This document shows, piece after piece, positions 1 to 6,374 of a DNA stretch of 12,644 bases. A program made the position numbers and the translations under genes. The stretch spans positions 1 to 12,644 of the forward strand of contig CAZDLB010000051.1 of assembly GCA_964505995.1 (NCBI GenBank), written 5' to 3'. The stretch's first letter is position 1, and each line of letters opens with the position of its first letter. A model generated the notes under the pieces. It ran no database searches, was not told the DNA's origin, and worked only from the letters and a program-made list of their open reading frames with translations. This DNA is from JAJRVH01 sp964505995. GTDB taxonomy: Bacteria > Pseudomonadota > Zetaproteobacteria > Mariprofundales > Mariprofundaceae.

Positions 1-833
1 CCCGGCATCGTCTCCGGGCAAGGAAGGCACAGTTTCTCGATACTCAGCCGCTCCCCATGCCGATCCAGCAGCGACTGCACGATCAGCTCGTTCTCCTCCG
101 GCGCATAGGTGCAGGTGCAGTAGAGCAGCACGCCGCCGGGCTTCAGGCAGTCGAAGGCGCTGCGGATCAGCGCGGCCTGCTTGCGGCTCATCTCGCGGCT
201 CTTTTTATCGCTCCAGAAGCGCCATGCCTCGGGAGCGTCGCCGCGAATGCGTGCCTCGGACGAGCACGGCGCATCGAGCAGAATGCGATCGAAACGTTCC
301 GGCACCTTGCGCCAGAGCTGCCGCGCATCGGCCTGATAGCATTGCACGATATCGGCGCCATGGACCTGCATCATGTGCCTGAGCTTGAAGAAGCGTCCGC
401 GCACGGCCTCGACCGCGGCGACCCTGCCCTTGCCGTCCATCGCATCGACGATGGCCAGCGTCTTGCCGCCGGGGGCCGCGCACATGTCCAGCACCTCCTC
501 GCCCGGCTGCGGATCCAGCGCCAGCACGGCCATCAGACTGGACGGATTCTGGATATAGATCCGGCCATCGCGGGTCAGCGGATGATCCACGAGCCGCCGC
601 CGCTGGGATGCCGGCAGCGTGAACATGCGATCCAGCCACGGCAGCGGCACAACCTCCAGCCCGTCCTGCCTGAGCCGCCGGATCACCGAATCGGCGTCCT
701 CATCCTCGCCCAGCCGGGACCGCTGGATGCGGAAACAGCACTCGGCCCTGGCCTGCAGCCGCTCAAGGATGGCATCGAAGGCCCGCTCGCCGACGATCCC
801 GGCCAGGCGTCGGCGGAAGACCTCGGGAAACAT
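1..833 (-). CDS. RsmB/NOP-family RNA m5C methyltransferase, 3' end cut by window edge
   Basis: Expected to transfer a methyl group from S-adenosylmethionine to C5 of a cytosine in rRNA or tRNA in the cytoplasm. The frame is open from ATG at 833 to the left edge, giving 277 visible residues; the C-terminus is missing. The class I SAM-binding motif VLDMCAAPGGKT is at about 114-125. The two family cysteines are present: C190 in DAPCS (motif IV) and C241 in YCTCTYAPEEN (motif VI). The preceding YIQNPSS stretch is typical of the NOL1/NOP2/sun group. The ATG overlaps the trmD stop in TGATG, so translation is probably coupled. Family is certain; the exact target is not, since members include RsmB, RsmF and others, and the missing C-terminal domain would help decide. 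In many proteobacteria rplS occupies this place. Confidence 0.93.
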   Translation of the reverse strand, partial: MFPEVFRRRLAGIVGERAFDAILERLQARAECCFRIQRSRLGEDEDADSVIRRLRQDGLEVVPLPWLDRMFTLPASQRRRLVDHPLTRDGRIYIQNPSSLMAVLALDPQPGEEVLDMCAAPGGKTLAIVDAMDGKGRVAAVEAVRGRFFKLRHMMQVHGADIVQCYQADARQLWRKVPERFDRILLDAPCSSEARIRGDAPEAWRFWSDKKSREMSRKQAALIRSAFDCLKPGGVLLYCTCTYAPEENELIVQSLLDRHGERLSIEKLCLPCPETMP

Positions 834-1516
834 CAGCCCCTGCCTTCCCGCCTTTTCCTGCGCGCCTCGCTGCGCATGCGCGACTGCTCCCGACGCCATT
901 TCTCGATCTCGGCATGGTTGCCCGACAGCAGCACCTCGGGCACGCGCCGGCCCTCGAATTCCTCCGGCCGCGTATAATGCGGCCAGTCCAGAATGCCGTC
1001 CTCGCTGAAGGAATCGAGCACGGCCGATTCGGGGCTGCCAAGCACGCCGGGCAGCAGCCGGATCACCGCATCGAGCACGCACATCGCGGCCGGCTCGCCA
1101 CCGGAGAGCACATAGTCACCAAGGGACAACTGCTCATCGACATATTCGACGATACGCTCGTCAAAGCCCTCATAGCGGCCGCACAGCAGCGTGATGCCGG
1201 GACGGGCGGCATAGTCCAGCGCCTTGTTCTGGGTGAAGGTGTCGCCGGATGGCGTGAGCATGATGACCGTGGTTTCCGGCTGGCGGATGCGCGCCTCGCG
1301 GATCGCCGCGACGACCGGCTCCGGCTTCATGACCATGCCCGGGCCGCCGCCGTATGGCGCATCGTCCACCTTGCGGTGCTTGTCGAGCGCGAAATCGCGA
1401 ATCTGGATGGCCTCGAACGAGATGATGCCGGCCGCCAGCGCCCGGCTCGGAATCGAACAGGACATCGGCGAATGGAAGAATTCCGGGAAAAGCGTCAGAA
1501 CCTGGGTGTGAAACAT
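833..1516 (-). CDS. trmD: tRNA (guanine-N1-)-methyltransferase TrmD
   Basis: Methylates N1 of G37, next to the anticodon, in tRNAs read by CNN codons including Pro and Leu, preventing +1 frameshifting. It is a SPOUT-class enzyme. At 227 residues it is shorter than the E. coli protein (about 255) but complete in its core. Visible motifs: LFPEFF at the N-terminus, the YGGGPGM segment at 55-61, the trefoil-knot SAM-binding segments LCGRYEGFDER (111-121) and GDYVLSGGE (133-141), catalytic Asp168 in LDSF, PHYTRP at 179-184 and VLLSGNHAEI. The ATG at 1516 gives the canonical N-terminus and has AGGGA eight bases upstream. It overlaps the end of rimM by 22 bases, so the two are translated as one unit. 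The SIPSRA segment near residue 21 is slightly unlike the more common GIIGRA form. Confidence 0.98.
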   Translation of the reverse strand: MFHTQVLTLFPEFFHSPMSCSIPSRALAAGIISFEAIQIRDFALDKHRKVDDAPYGGGPGMVMKPEPVVAAIREARIRQPETTVIMLTPSGDTFTQNKALDYAARPGITLLCGRYEGFDERIVEYVDEQLSLGDYVLSGGEPAAMCVLDAVIRLLPGVLGSPESAVLDSFSEDGILDWPHYTRPEEFEGRRVPEVLLSGNHAEIEKWRREQSRMRSEARRKRREGRG

Positions 1517-2037
1517 GCGTCCATTCCCTCGGGCAGGTGCACGTCGATGCGCCCATCCTCAAGGTCCACGGCCTCGATCACCTCGGCCACGAACGGCAGC
1601 ATCCATTCGCCGGGCTGCTCGGCATCCGCATCGCCGACCACGATCAGATTGTCCTGCGCGCCGTATTCCTCCAGCGCCGTCACCTCGCCCAGAAGCCGGC
1701 CGTCGGCATAGACCCGGCAGCCGATCAGATCCGCCCAGAGGTATTCATCCTCGCCCACATCCACATGCTCGCGCGGCACGAAGATCTTCTTGTCCCGCAA
1801 GCTGCCGGCCGCATTGCAGTCGCCGATACCCTCAAGCTGGGCCAGGATGCGCCTGCCATGGCGCCAGCAGCGAAGCACCCGATAGCGCTGCGCCGATTCC
1901 GCGGAATCGCCGAGCCACCAAAAAGAATACCCGGCGATTGCTTGCGCAGGCCGGGTATTGGAATAGATGACCAGCGTCCCCTTCAGGCCATGGGCCCCTT
2001 GGATGACACCGAGTTCAAGAAAACGATCAGGCGTCAG
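1495..2037 (-). CDS. rimM: 16S rRNA processing protein RimM, probable CTG start
   Basis: Assembly factor that binds the 30S head and ribosomal protein S19 and is needed for 16S maturation. The N-terminal RimM domain shows LGVIQGAHGLKG at 9-20. The C-terminal PRC-barrel runs from about residue 100, with DLIGCRVY, LGEVTALEEYGAQDNLIVV and the MLPFVAEVI strand. From CTG at 2037 the product is 180 residues, matching the usual 170-182. No ATG, GTG or TTG lies in frame near the conserved N-terminus. The nearest is a GTG about 60 codons upstream, and that would add an implausible Arg-rich stretch read from the shifted rpsP tail. CTG has AGAGGA five bases upstream, a good ribosome site. The start overlaps the rpsP end by 11 bases. 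The gene call is sure; the start codon is an inference. Confidence 0.95.
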   Translation of the reverse strand: MTPDRFLELGVIQGAHGLKGTLVIYSNTRPAQAIAGYSFWWLGDSAESAQRYRVLRCWRHGRRILAQLEGIGDCNAAGSLRDKKIFVPREHVDVGEDEYLWADLIGCRVYADGRLLGEVTALEEYGAQDNLIVVGDADAEQPGEWMLPFVAEVIEAVDLEDGRIDVHLPEGMDACFTPRF

Positions 2038-2449
2038 TGTTTTCCTCTTCGCCTGCGGACTCCGCCTCGGAAGCCTCTTCAGCCGCCTTGGCCTCTTCCT
2101 CGGCCTTGCGGGCAGCCTCTTCCTCGGCCTTCTTCGCTTCCTCAGCAGCCTTCTTCGCAGCTTCCTTCGCTTCCCTGGCGGCCCTGGCCTTTTCGGCACG
2201 GGCTTCCGGGCCTTCCTCGGCCATGCGGATGATACTGGCAACACGCGGCGATACCTGAGCGCCCTGATCCGTCCAGGCCTTGACGCGCTCGAGATCGATC
2301 TCGACAACATCCGGCTCGCGGCAGGGATCATAGTAGCCGAGCTTCTCGATGAAAGCGCCATCGCGACGTTTGCGGGAGTCGACGACGACCACGGAATAGA
2401 ACGGGCGTTTCTTGCGACCACCACGCTGCAAACGAATTACGGTTGCCAT
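2027..2449 (-). CDS. rpsP: 30S ribosomal protein S16 with long C-terminal extension
   Basis: Primary-binding protein of the 30S subunit needed for early assembly. The conserved S16 core is residues 1-78, beginning MATVIRLQRGG and including KRPFYSVVVVDSRKRRDG and FIEKLGYYDP. It is followed by about 62 residues of Ala, Glu and Lys in a repeating pattern, predicted to be a single long charged helix. The protein is therefore 140 residues against about 82 in E. coli. GGAGGT stands nine bases before the ATG. The gene heads the rpsP-rimM-trmD-methyltransferase series and has its own promoter just upstream, so it need not depend on ffh readthrough. Confidence 0.98.
   Translation of the reverse strand: MATVIRLQRGGRKKRPFYSVVVVDSRKRRDGAFIEKLGYYDPCREPDVVEIDLERVKAWTDQGAQVSPRVASIIRMAEEGPEARAEKARAAREAKEAAKKAAEEAKKAEEEAARKAEEEAKAAEEASEAESAGEEENTDA
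2045..2215 (-). repeat. Low-complexity Ala/Glu/Lys repeat region encoding the S16 tail
   Basis: The DNA coding for S16 residues about 79-140 is made of GCC/GAG/AAG codons and contains an exact 17-base direct repeat at 2091-2107 and 2115-2131. The period is 24 bases, or eight codons, giving two KAEEEA-type units in the protein. This looks like expansion by local duplication within the gene, so length may vary among relatives. Confidence 0.75.
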
Positions 2450-2481
2450 ATGTTCAGTACCTCCGAAAAATCAGGTCGCGC

Positions 2482-2510
2482 ACTATAGTGTGCCGGACCC
2501 CTCCTAGCAA
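2482..2510 (-). promoter_or_regulatory. Sigma70-type promoter of rpsP operon
   Basis: On the minus strand a -35 box TTGCTA (2505-2510) and a -10 box TATAGT (2482-2487) are separated by exactly 17 bases. Transcription would start near 2475, leaving a short leader with GGAGGT before the rpsP ATG. The -10 box lies inside a perfect 10-bp palindrome at 2481-2490, extended to 16 bp with one mismatch at 2478-2493. Confidence 0.75.
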
Positions 2511-2552
2511 CCTCTGCGTCATCGCCGCCCTGGACCTGCGGCGCATGCGCAC

Positions 2553-3923
2553 TCAGAGCTTCGGCATCCCCGGCGGCATGCCGCCCCCGCCCAGGCCGCC
2601 AAGCCGGCCGGCCATCTGCGCCATCAGGCGCTTGCCCTTGGAGCCCTTCATCTTCTTCATCATCTTCTGCATCTGGGCGAACTGCTTGAGCATCTGGTTC
2701 AGCTCCTGGATGCTCGTCCCGGATCCGGCGGCAATGCGCTTCTTGCGGCTGCCGTTGATGATCTTCGGGTAGCGCCGCTCCTTCGGCGTCATCGAATAGA
2801 TCATCGCCTGCATGCGGCGGATCGGCCTGTCGTCCATCTGGGCCAGCGCCTCGGCCGGCAGCTTCACGCCCGGCAGCATCTTCAGCATGCTGCTCATGCC
2901 GCCCATGTTCTGCATCTGCCCGAGCTGCTCGGCAAAGTCCTCGAGATCGAAGGAGCCCTTCTTGACCTTCTTCGCAAGCTTCTCGGCCTTCTCCTGATCG
3001 ACGCTGGCCTGAATCTTCTCGACGAGCCCCACGACATCGCCCTGGCCGAGGATGCGGCCGGCAAAACGCTGCGGATCGAAGACCTCGAAGGCATCCACCT
3101 TCTCGCCGGTACCGACATAACGGACCGGTACACCGGTGCTGTGCGCCACGGACAATGCCGCGCCGCCACGCACATCGGCGTCAGTCTTGGTCAGAATGCA
3201 GCCGGTCAGGTCCACCGCCGCATGGAACTGCTCGGCAATCGCCAGCGCCGTCTGACCGGTCATCGAATCCAGCACCAGCAGCCGTTCGGAGGCATGGACC
3301 TTCTCGCCGACCTCGCGAATCTCGGCCATCAGCGCCTCATCGACGACCTGCCGTCCGGCGGTGTCCAGGATCAATACATGCAGGCCACTCTGGCCGGCCT
3401 GACGCACGGCCGAGGCCGCCATCTCGGCTGCCGAAGCCCCTTCGCCCGCCAGATACGGCACATCCACCTGCCCGGCCAGCACCTGCAGCTGCTCGCGTGC
3501 CGCAGGGCGCGTGGCATCCACGCTGGTCAGCGCCACCTTGCGCCCCTGAGAGGCCAGCAGCCGGGCCAGCTTGCCGGCCGTCGTCGTCTTGCCCGCACCC
3601 TGCAGCCCGCAGAGAAGAATCACGGACGGAATGCGGCTCAGGTCCAGGTCGCGCCGCTGGCCACCAAGGATATCGGCCAGCGCATCGTGCAGGATCTTGA
3701 TGATGACCTGGCCCGGCTGCAGGCTCCTGGCCACCTCGGCGCCCAGCGCGCGCTCGCGCACCTCGGCCAGCAGATGCCGCACCACCGGCAGGGCCACATC
3801 CGCCTCGAGCAACGCCAGCCGCATCTCGCGCAGCGTCGCATCCAGATCCGCCTCGGAGACCCGCGCCGCGCCGCGCAGGCGCTCGGCAATGCCCCCGAGT
3901 TTCTCGCTCAGCCTGGAGAACAT
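2553..3923 (-). CDS. ffh: Signal recognition particle GTPase Ffh
   Basis: Protein part of the SRP; it binds 4.5S RNA and signal sequences and docks with FtsY to send inner-membrane proteins to the translocon. At 456 residues it matches E. coli Ffh (453). The N domain is at 1-90. The NG GTPase has P-loop GLQGAGKTT (106-114), DTAGR for the Mg/GTP region, TKTD for guanine specificity and GTGEK as closing loop. The M domain has SMTPKERR, GSRKKRIAAGSG (the RNA-binding helix-turn) and a Met-rich QMQKMMKKMKG segment, ending in a Gly/Met/Pro tail. ATG at 3923 gives the canonical MFSRLSEKL start; the frame extends upstream, but only by reading the FKBP gene out of frame. It begins one base after the FKBP stop and lacks a close Shine-Dalgarno, so coupling is likely. 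The G4 loop reads TKTDADVRGG where TKxDGDARGG is common. Confidence 0.98.
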   Translation of the reverse strand: MFSRLSEKLGGIAERLRGAARVSEADLDATLREMRLALLEADVALPVVRHLLAEVRERALGAEVARSLQPGQVIIKILHDALADILGGQRRDLDLSRIPSVILLCGLQGAGKTTTAGKLARLLASQGRKVALTSVDATRPAAREQLQVLAGQVDVPYLAGEGASAAEMAASAVRQAGQSGLHVLILDTAGRQVVDEALMAEIREVGEKVHASERLLVLDSMTGQTALAIAEQFHAAVDLTGCILTKTDADVRGGAALSVAHSTGVPVRYVGTGEKVDAFEVFDPQRFAGRILGQGDVVGLVEKIQASVDQEKAEKLAKKVKKGSFDLEDFAEQLGQMQNMGGMSSMLKMLPGVKLPAEALAQMDDRPIRRMQAMIYSMTPKERRYPKIINGSRKKRIAAGSGTSIQELNQMLKQFAQMQKMMKKMKGSKGKRLMAQMAGRLGGLGGGGMPPGMPKL

Positions 3924-3924
3924 G

Positions 3925-4680
3925 CTATTTCTGGCCCGCGTCCTTTGGCTGAGCCGCAGGCTTCGCATCGCCAATGCCGAGCAGTTCGACATCGAAGATC
4001 AGCGTGCTGTTCGGTTCGATGCGATTGCCCGCACCGCGCTCGCCATAGGCCAGCTCCGCCGGGATATAGAAGCGGTACTTCGAGCCGACATTCATCAGCT
4101 GCACGCCCTCGGTCCAGCCCTTGATGACGCCGTTGAGCGGAAAGGTCGCCGGCTGACCGCGCGAATAGGAGGAATCGAACTCCGTGCCATCCAGCAGCGT
4201 GCCGCGATAATGCACCGTCACCTTATCCGTCGCCTTGGGCCTTGGGCCATCGCCCTGCTTGAGAACCTCATACTGCAGACCGGAATCGGTGACCTTCACG
4301 CCCGGCTTCTTGGCGTTCTCGGCCAGGAACTTCTCACCGGCCTTCCGGTTGGCCTCACCCTTGGCCTTGCGCTCGGCCATCTGCTTTTCGGCGCGGGCCT
4401 TGAAGAAGGCCTGCTTGACCTTGGCCGCCTCCTGCGCCTCCATCTTCAGCGGCCGTTCATCCAGACGATCGGCAATCGCAGCCATGAAGGCCTGCTGATC
4501 GATCTCGGCATTCAGCGACTTCAGCGACTGGCCGACGTCCAGGCCGATCGCATAGCTGAGCTTGGCGCTCTCGCTCGTCAGGTCCACGGTATCAGCGGCC
4601 TTTTCCGGCTGTTGCGGCTGACTGCATGCGGCCAGCCCGACAGCCAGCAGCAGCATCATGATCTTTCCTTTCCTGTTCAT
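3925..4680 (-). CDS. FKBP-type peptidyl-prolyl isomerase lipoprotein (FkpA/Mip-like)
   Basis: Periplasmic folding helper catalysing cis-trans isomerisation at proline bonds. The 251-residue product has a lipoprotein signal peptide with lipobox LAAC and lipidated Cys19. Ser at +2 predicts outer-membrane sorting. Residues 35-125 form the alpha-helical dimerisation region typical of FkpA and Mip, with LSYAIGLDVG near its start. The C-terminal FKBP domain (about 128-236) retains the pocket residues: VHYRG, FDSS, FPLNGVIKGW, Y212 in AYGERG, and LIFDVELL. ATG at 4680 is preceded by AAGGGGA. It lies 91 bases downstream of guaA and directly in front of ffh with one base between, which joins an export-side folding factor to the SRP GTPase. 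The family is clear; the choice between fkpA, mip or fklB as name is open. Confidence 0.95.
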   Translation of the reverse strand: MNRKGKIMMLLLAVGLAACSQPQQPEKAADTVDLTSESAKLSYAIGLDVGQSLKSLNAEIDQQAFMAAIADRLDERPLKMEAQEAAKVKQAFFKARAEKQMAERKAKGEANRKAGEKFLAENAKKPGVKVTDSGLQYEVLKQGDGPRPKATDKVTVHYRGTLLDGTEFDSSYSRGQPATFPLNGVIKGWTEGVQLMNVGSKYRFYIPAELAYGERGAGNRIEPNSTLIFDVELLGIGDAKPAAQPKDAGQK

Positions 4681-4727
4681 GGTTTCCCCTTGTTTTCAGT
4701 TTGCGTTTCGGATTGCGCCCGGCAGCC

Positions 4728-4756
4728 AACGTAGTGGCAAGCCTTCCGCCTGGCAA
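4728..4756 (-). promoter_or_regulatory. Weak candidate promoter for the FKBP-ffh pair
   Basis: In the guaA-FKBP gap the minus strand has TTGCCA (4751-4756, 5 of 6 to the -35 consensus), 17 bases, then TACGTT (4728-4733, only 3 of 6 to -10). No intrinsic terminator is visible after guaA, so readthrough from guaBA is equally possible. Confidence 0.3.
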
Positions 4757-4759
4757 GCC
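4735..4759. repeat. Short direct repeat in guaA-FKBP gap
   Basis: The 9-base word TGGCAAGCC (plus strand) occurs at 4735-4743 and again at 4751-4759, spaced 16 bases start to start. It overlaps the candidate promoter. It could be a paired binding site or chance. Confidence 0.4.
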
Positions 4760-4771
4760 GTACGAACGGAA

Positions 4772-6322
4772 TCACTCCCACTCGATCGTCGCCGGCGGCT
4801 TGCCGGAAACATCGTAGACCACGCGGTTGATGCCGCGCACCTCGTTGATGATGCGGTTGGACACCTTGGCCAGCAGCGCATGCGGCAGCTCCGCCCAGTG
4901 CGCCGTCATGAAATCCTGGGTCTGCACGGCCCGCAGCGCCACGACCCATTCATAGGTCCGGCCATCGCCCATCACGCCGACCGATTTCACCGGCAGGAAC
5001 ACCGCGAAGGCCTGGCTGGTCCTGTCATACCAGCCGGAGGCACGCAGCTCCTCGATGAAGATCGCATCCGCCCGACGCAGCAGATCGGCATATTCCTTCT
5101 TCACCTCACCCAGGATGCGCACCCCGAGTCCCGGGCCGGGGAACGGATGGCGATAGACCATGTCGCGCGGCAGACCCAGCGCCACCCCGAGCTCGCGCAC
5201 CTCGTCCTTGAACAGCTCCCTGAGCGGCTCCAGCAGCTTCAGATGCAGTGTCTCCGGCAGGCCGCCGACATTATGGTGGCTCTTGATCGTATGCGCCTTC
5301 TTGGTCTTGGAACCGGCCGATTCGATGACATCGGGATAGATCGTGCCCTGCGCCAGCCAGCGGGCATTCGGCATCTTCTCAGCTTCTTCCTGGAAGATAT
5401 GCACGAATTCGCGGCCGATGATCTTGCGCTTCTGCTCCGGATCGGCCACACCGGCCAGCGCCTCCATGAAGCGATCGGCCGCATCCACCATGTCCACCTT
5501 CACGCCCATGTGACGCGCGAACGTATCCATCACCTGCTCGGCTTCGTTCAGCCGCAGCAGGCCATTGTCCACGAAGACGCAGGTCAGCTGCTCGCCGATC
5601 GCGCGATGCAGCAGCGCCGCCGCCACCGATGAGTCCACGCCGCCGGAAAGCCCGAGGATGACCTCCTCGTCGCCGACCTGCTCGCGGATCTGGGCCACGG
5701 CCGTTTCGATGTAGTTCGGCATCGTCCAGCTGCTTGAGCAGCCGCAGATCTGATGCACGAATCGCGACAGAATGGCCTTGCCCTGCTTCGTGTGCGTCAC
5801 CTCCGGGTGAAACTGCAGCGCATAGAAGCGCCGGGACTCGTCGGCCATGCCGGCGATCGGCGTGTGATCGTTGCTGCAGATCACATGGAAGCCGTCCGGC
5901 AGCGCGGTGACCTTGTCGCCATGACTCATCCAGACATCGAGCCGGCCGTCGCTGCGATCCTCGATGCCGCGCAACAGCGCCGAATCGCCGCTGGTCAGCA
6001 CCTCGGCATAGCCGAATTCCCGCACCTCGCCGGTCTCGACGGCACCGCCAAGCTGTGCGGCCATGGTCTGCATGCCGTAACAGATGCCAAGCACCGGCAC
6101 GCCAAGCTCGAAAACGACCGCAGGAGCCACCGGCGTTTCATCCTGATAGACCGAATTCGGCCCGCCGGAGAGAATGATGCCGGACGGCGCAAAGGCGCGA
6201 ATCTCGGCCTCGTCCATGTCCCACGGATGCAGCTCGCTGTAGACGCCGGCCTCGCGCACCCGCCGGGCGATCAGCTGGGTGTACTGGGAGCCGAAATCGA
6301 GGATCAGAATCTTTTCTTTCAT
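4772..6322 (-). CDS. guaA: GMP synthase (glutamine-hydrolysing)
   Basis: Converts XMP to GMP with ATP and glutamine, the last step of guanine nucleotide synthesis. The 516-residue product matches the family (E. coli 525). The N-terminal class I amidotransferase has nucleophile Cys81 in GICYGMQ and the His172/Glu174 pair in QFHPEVTHT. The ATP pyrophosphatase domain begins near 205 with the P-loop SGGVDSS at 226-232. The C-terminal dimerisation domain contains the FPGPGLGVRI segment and the family ending GKPPATIEWE. ATG at 6322 gives the standard MKEKILILDFGSQYTQLIARR start, though no strong Shine-Dalgarno precedes it. It follows guaB by 52 bases with no terminator between, forming the usual guaBA pair. 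Confidence 0.99.
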   Translation of the reverse strand: MKEKILILDFGSQYTQLIARRVREAGVYSELHPWDMDEAEIRAFAPSGIILSGGPNSVYQDETPVAPAVVFELGVPVLGICYGMQTMAAQLGGAVETGEVREFGYAEVLTSGDSALLRGIEDRSDGRLDVWMSHGDKVTALPDGFHVICSNDHTPIAGMADESRRFYALQFHPEVTHTKQGKAILSRFVHQICGCSSSWTMPNYIETAVAQIREQVGDEEVILGLSGGVDSSVAAALLHRAIGEQLTCVFVDNGLLRLNEAEQVMDTFARHMGVKVDMVDAADRFMEALAGVADPEQKRKIIGREFVHIFQEEAEKMPNARWLAQGTIYPDVIESAGSKTKKAHTIKSHHNVGGLPETLHLKLLEPLRELFKDEVRELGVALGLPRDMVYRHPFPGPGLGVRILGEVKKEYADLLRRADAIFIEELRASGWYDRTSQAFAVFLPVKSVGVMGDGRTYEWVVALRAVQTQDFMTAHWAELPHALLAKVSNRIINEVRGINRVVYDVSGKPPATIEWE

Positions 6323-6374
6323 AGCTTGTCAGGCCCTGTCCCTTCGTAGTGCCGTTCGCGGCCTGCAATCCATA

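Noticed and set aside
205..639. 144-codon minus-strand frame at the left end
   Set aside because: It is a shifted frame of the RNA methyltransferase gene, whose true frame runs off the window edge and contains all catalytic motifs.
2038..2424. 129-residue N-terminal extension of rimM from ATG at 2424
   Set aside because: It would read the S16 coding sequence out of frame, giving an Arg/Pro-rich stretch unlike any RimM. The conserved domain starts at about 2010.
3924..3992. Upstream start for ffh at 3992
   Set aside because: The extra 23 residues overlap the FKBP gene and do not match Ffh; MFSRLSEKL at 3923 is the family N-terminus.
3141..4734. Two long plus-strand frames opposite ffh and the FKBP gene
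   Set aside because: Both are antisense to certain genes and show no recognisable motif, ribosome site or promoter.
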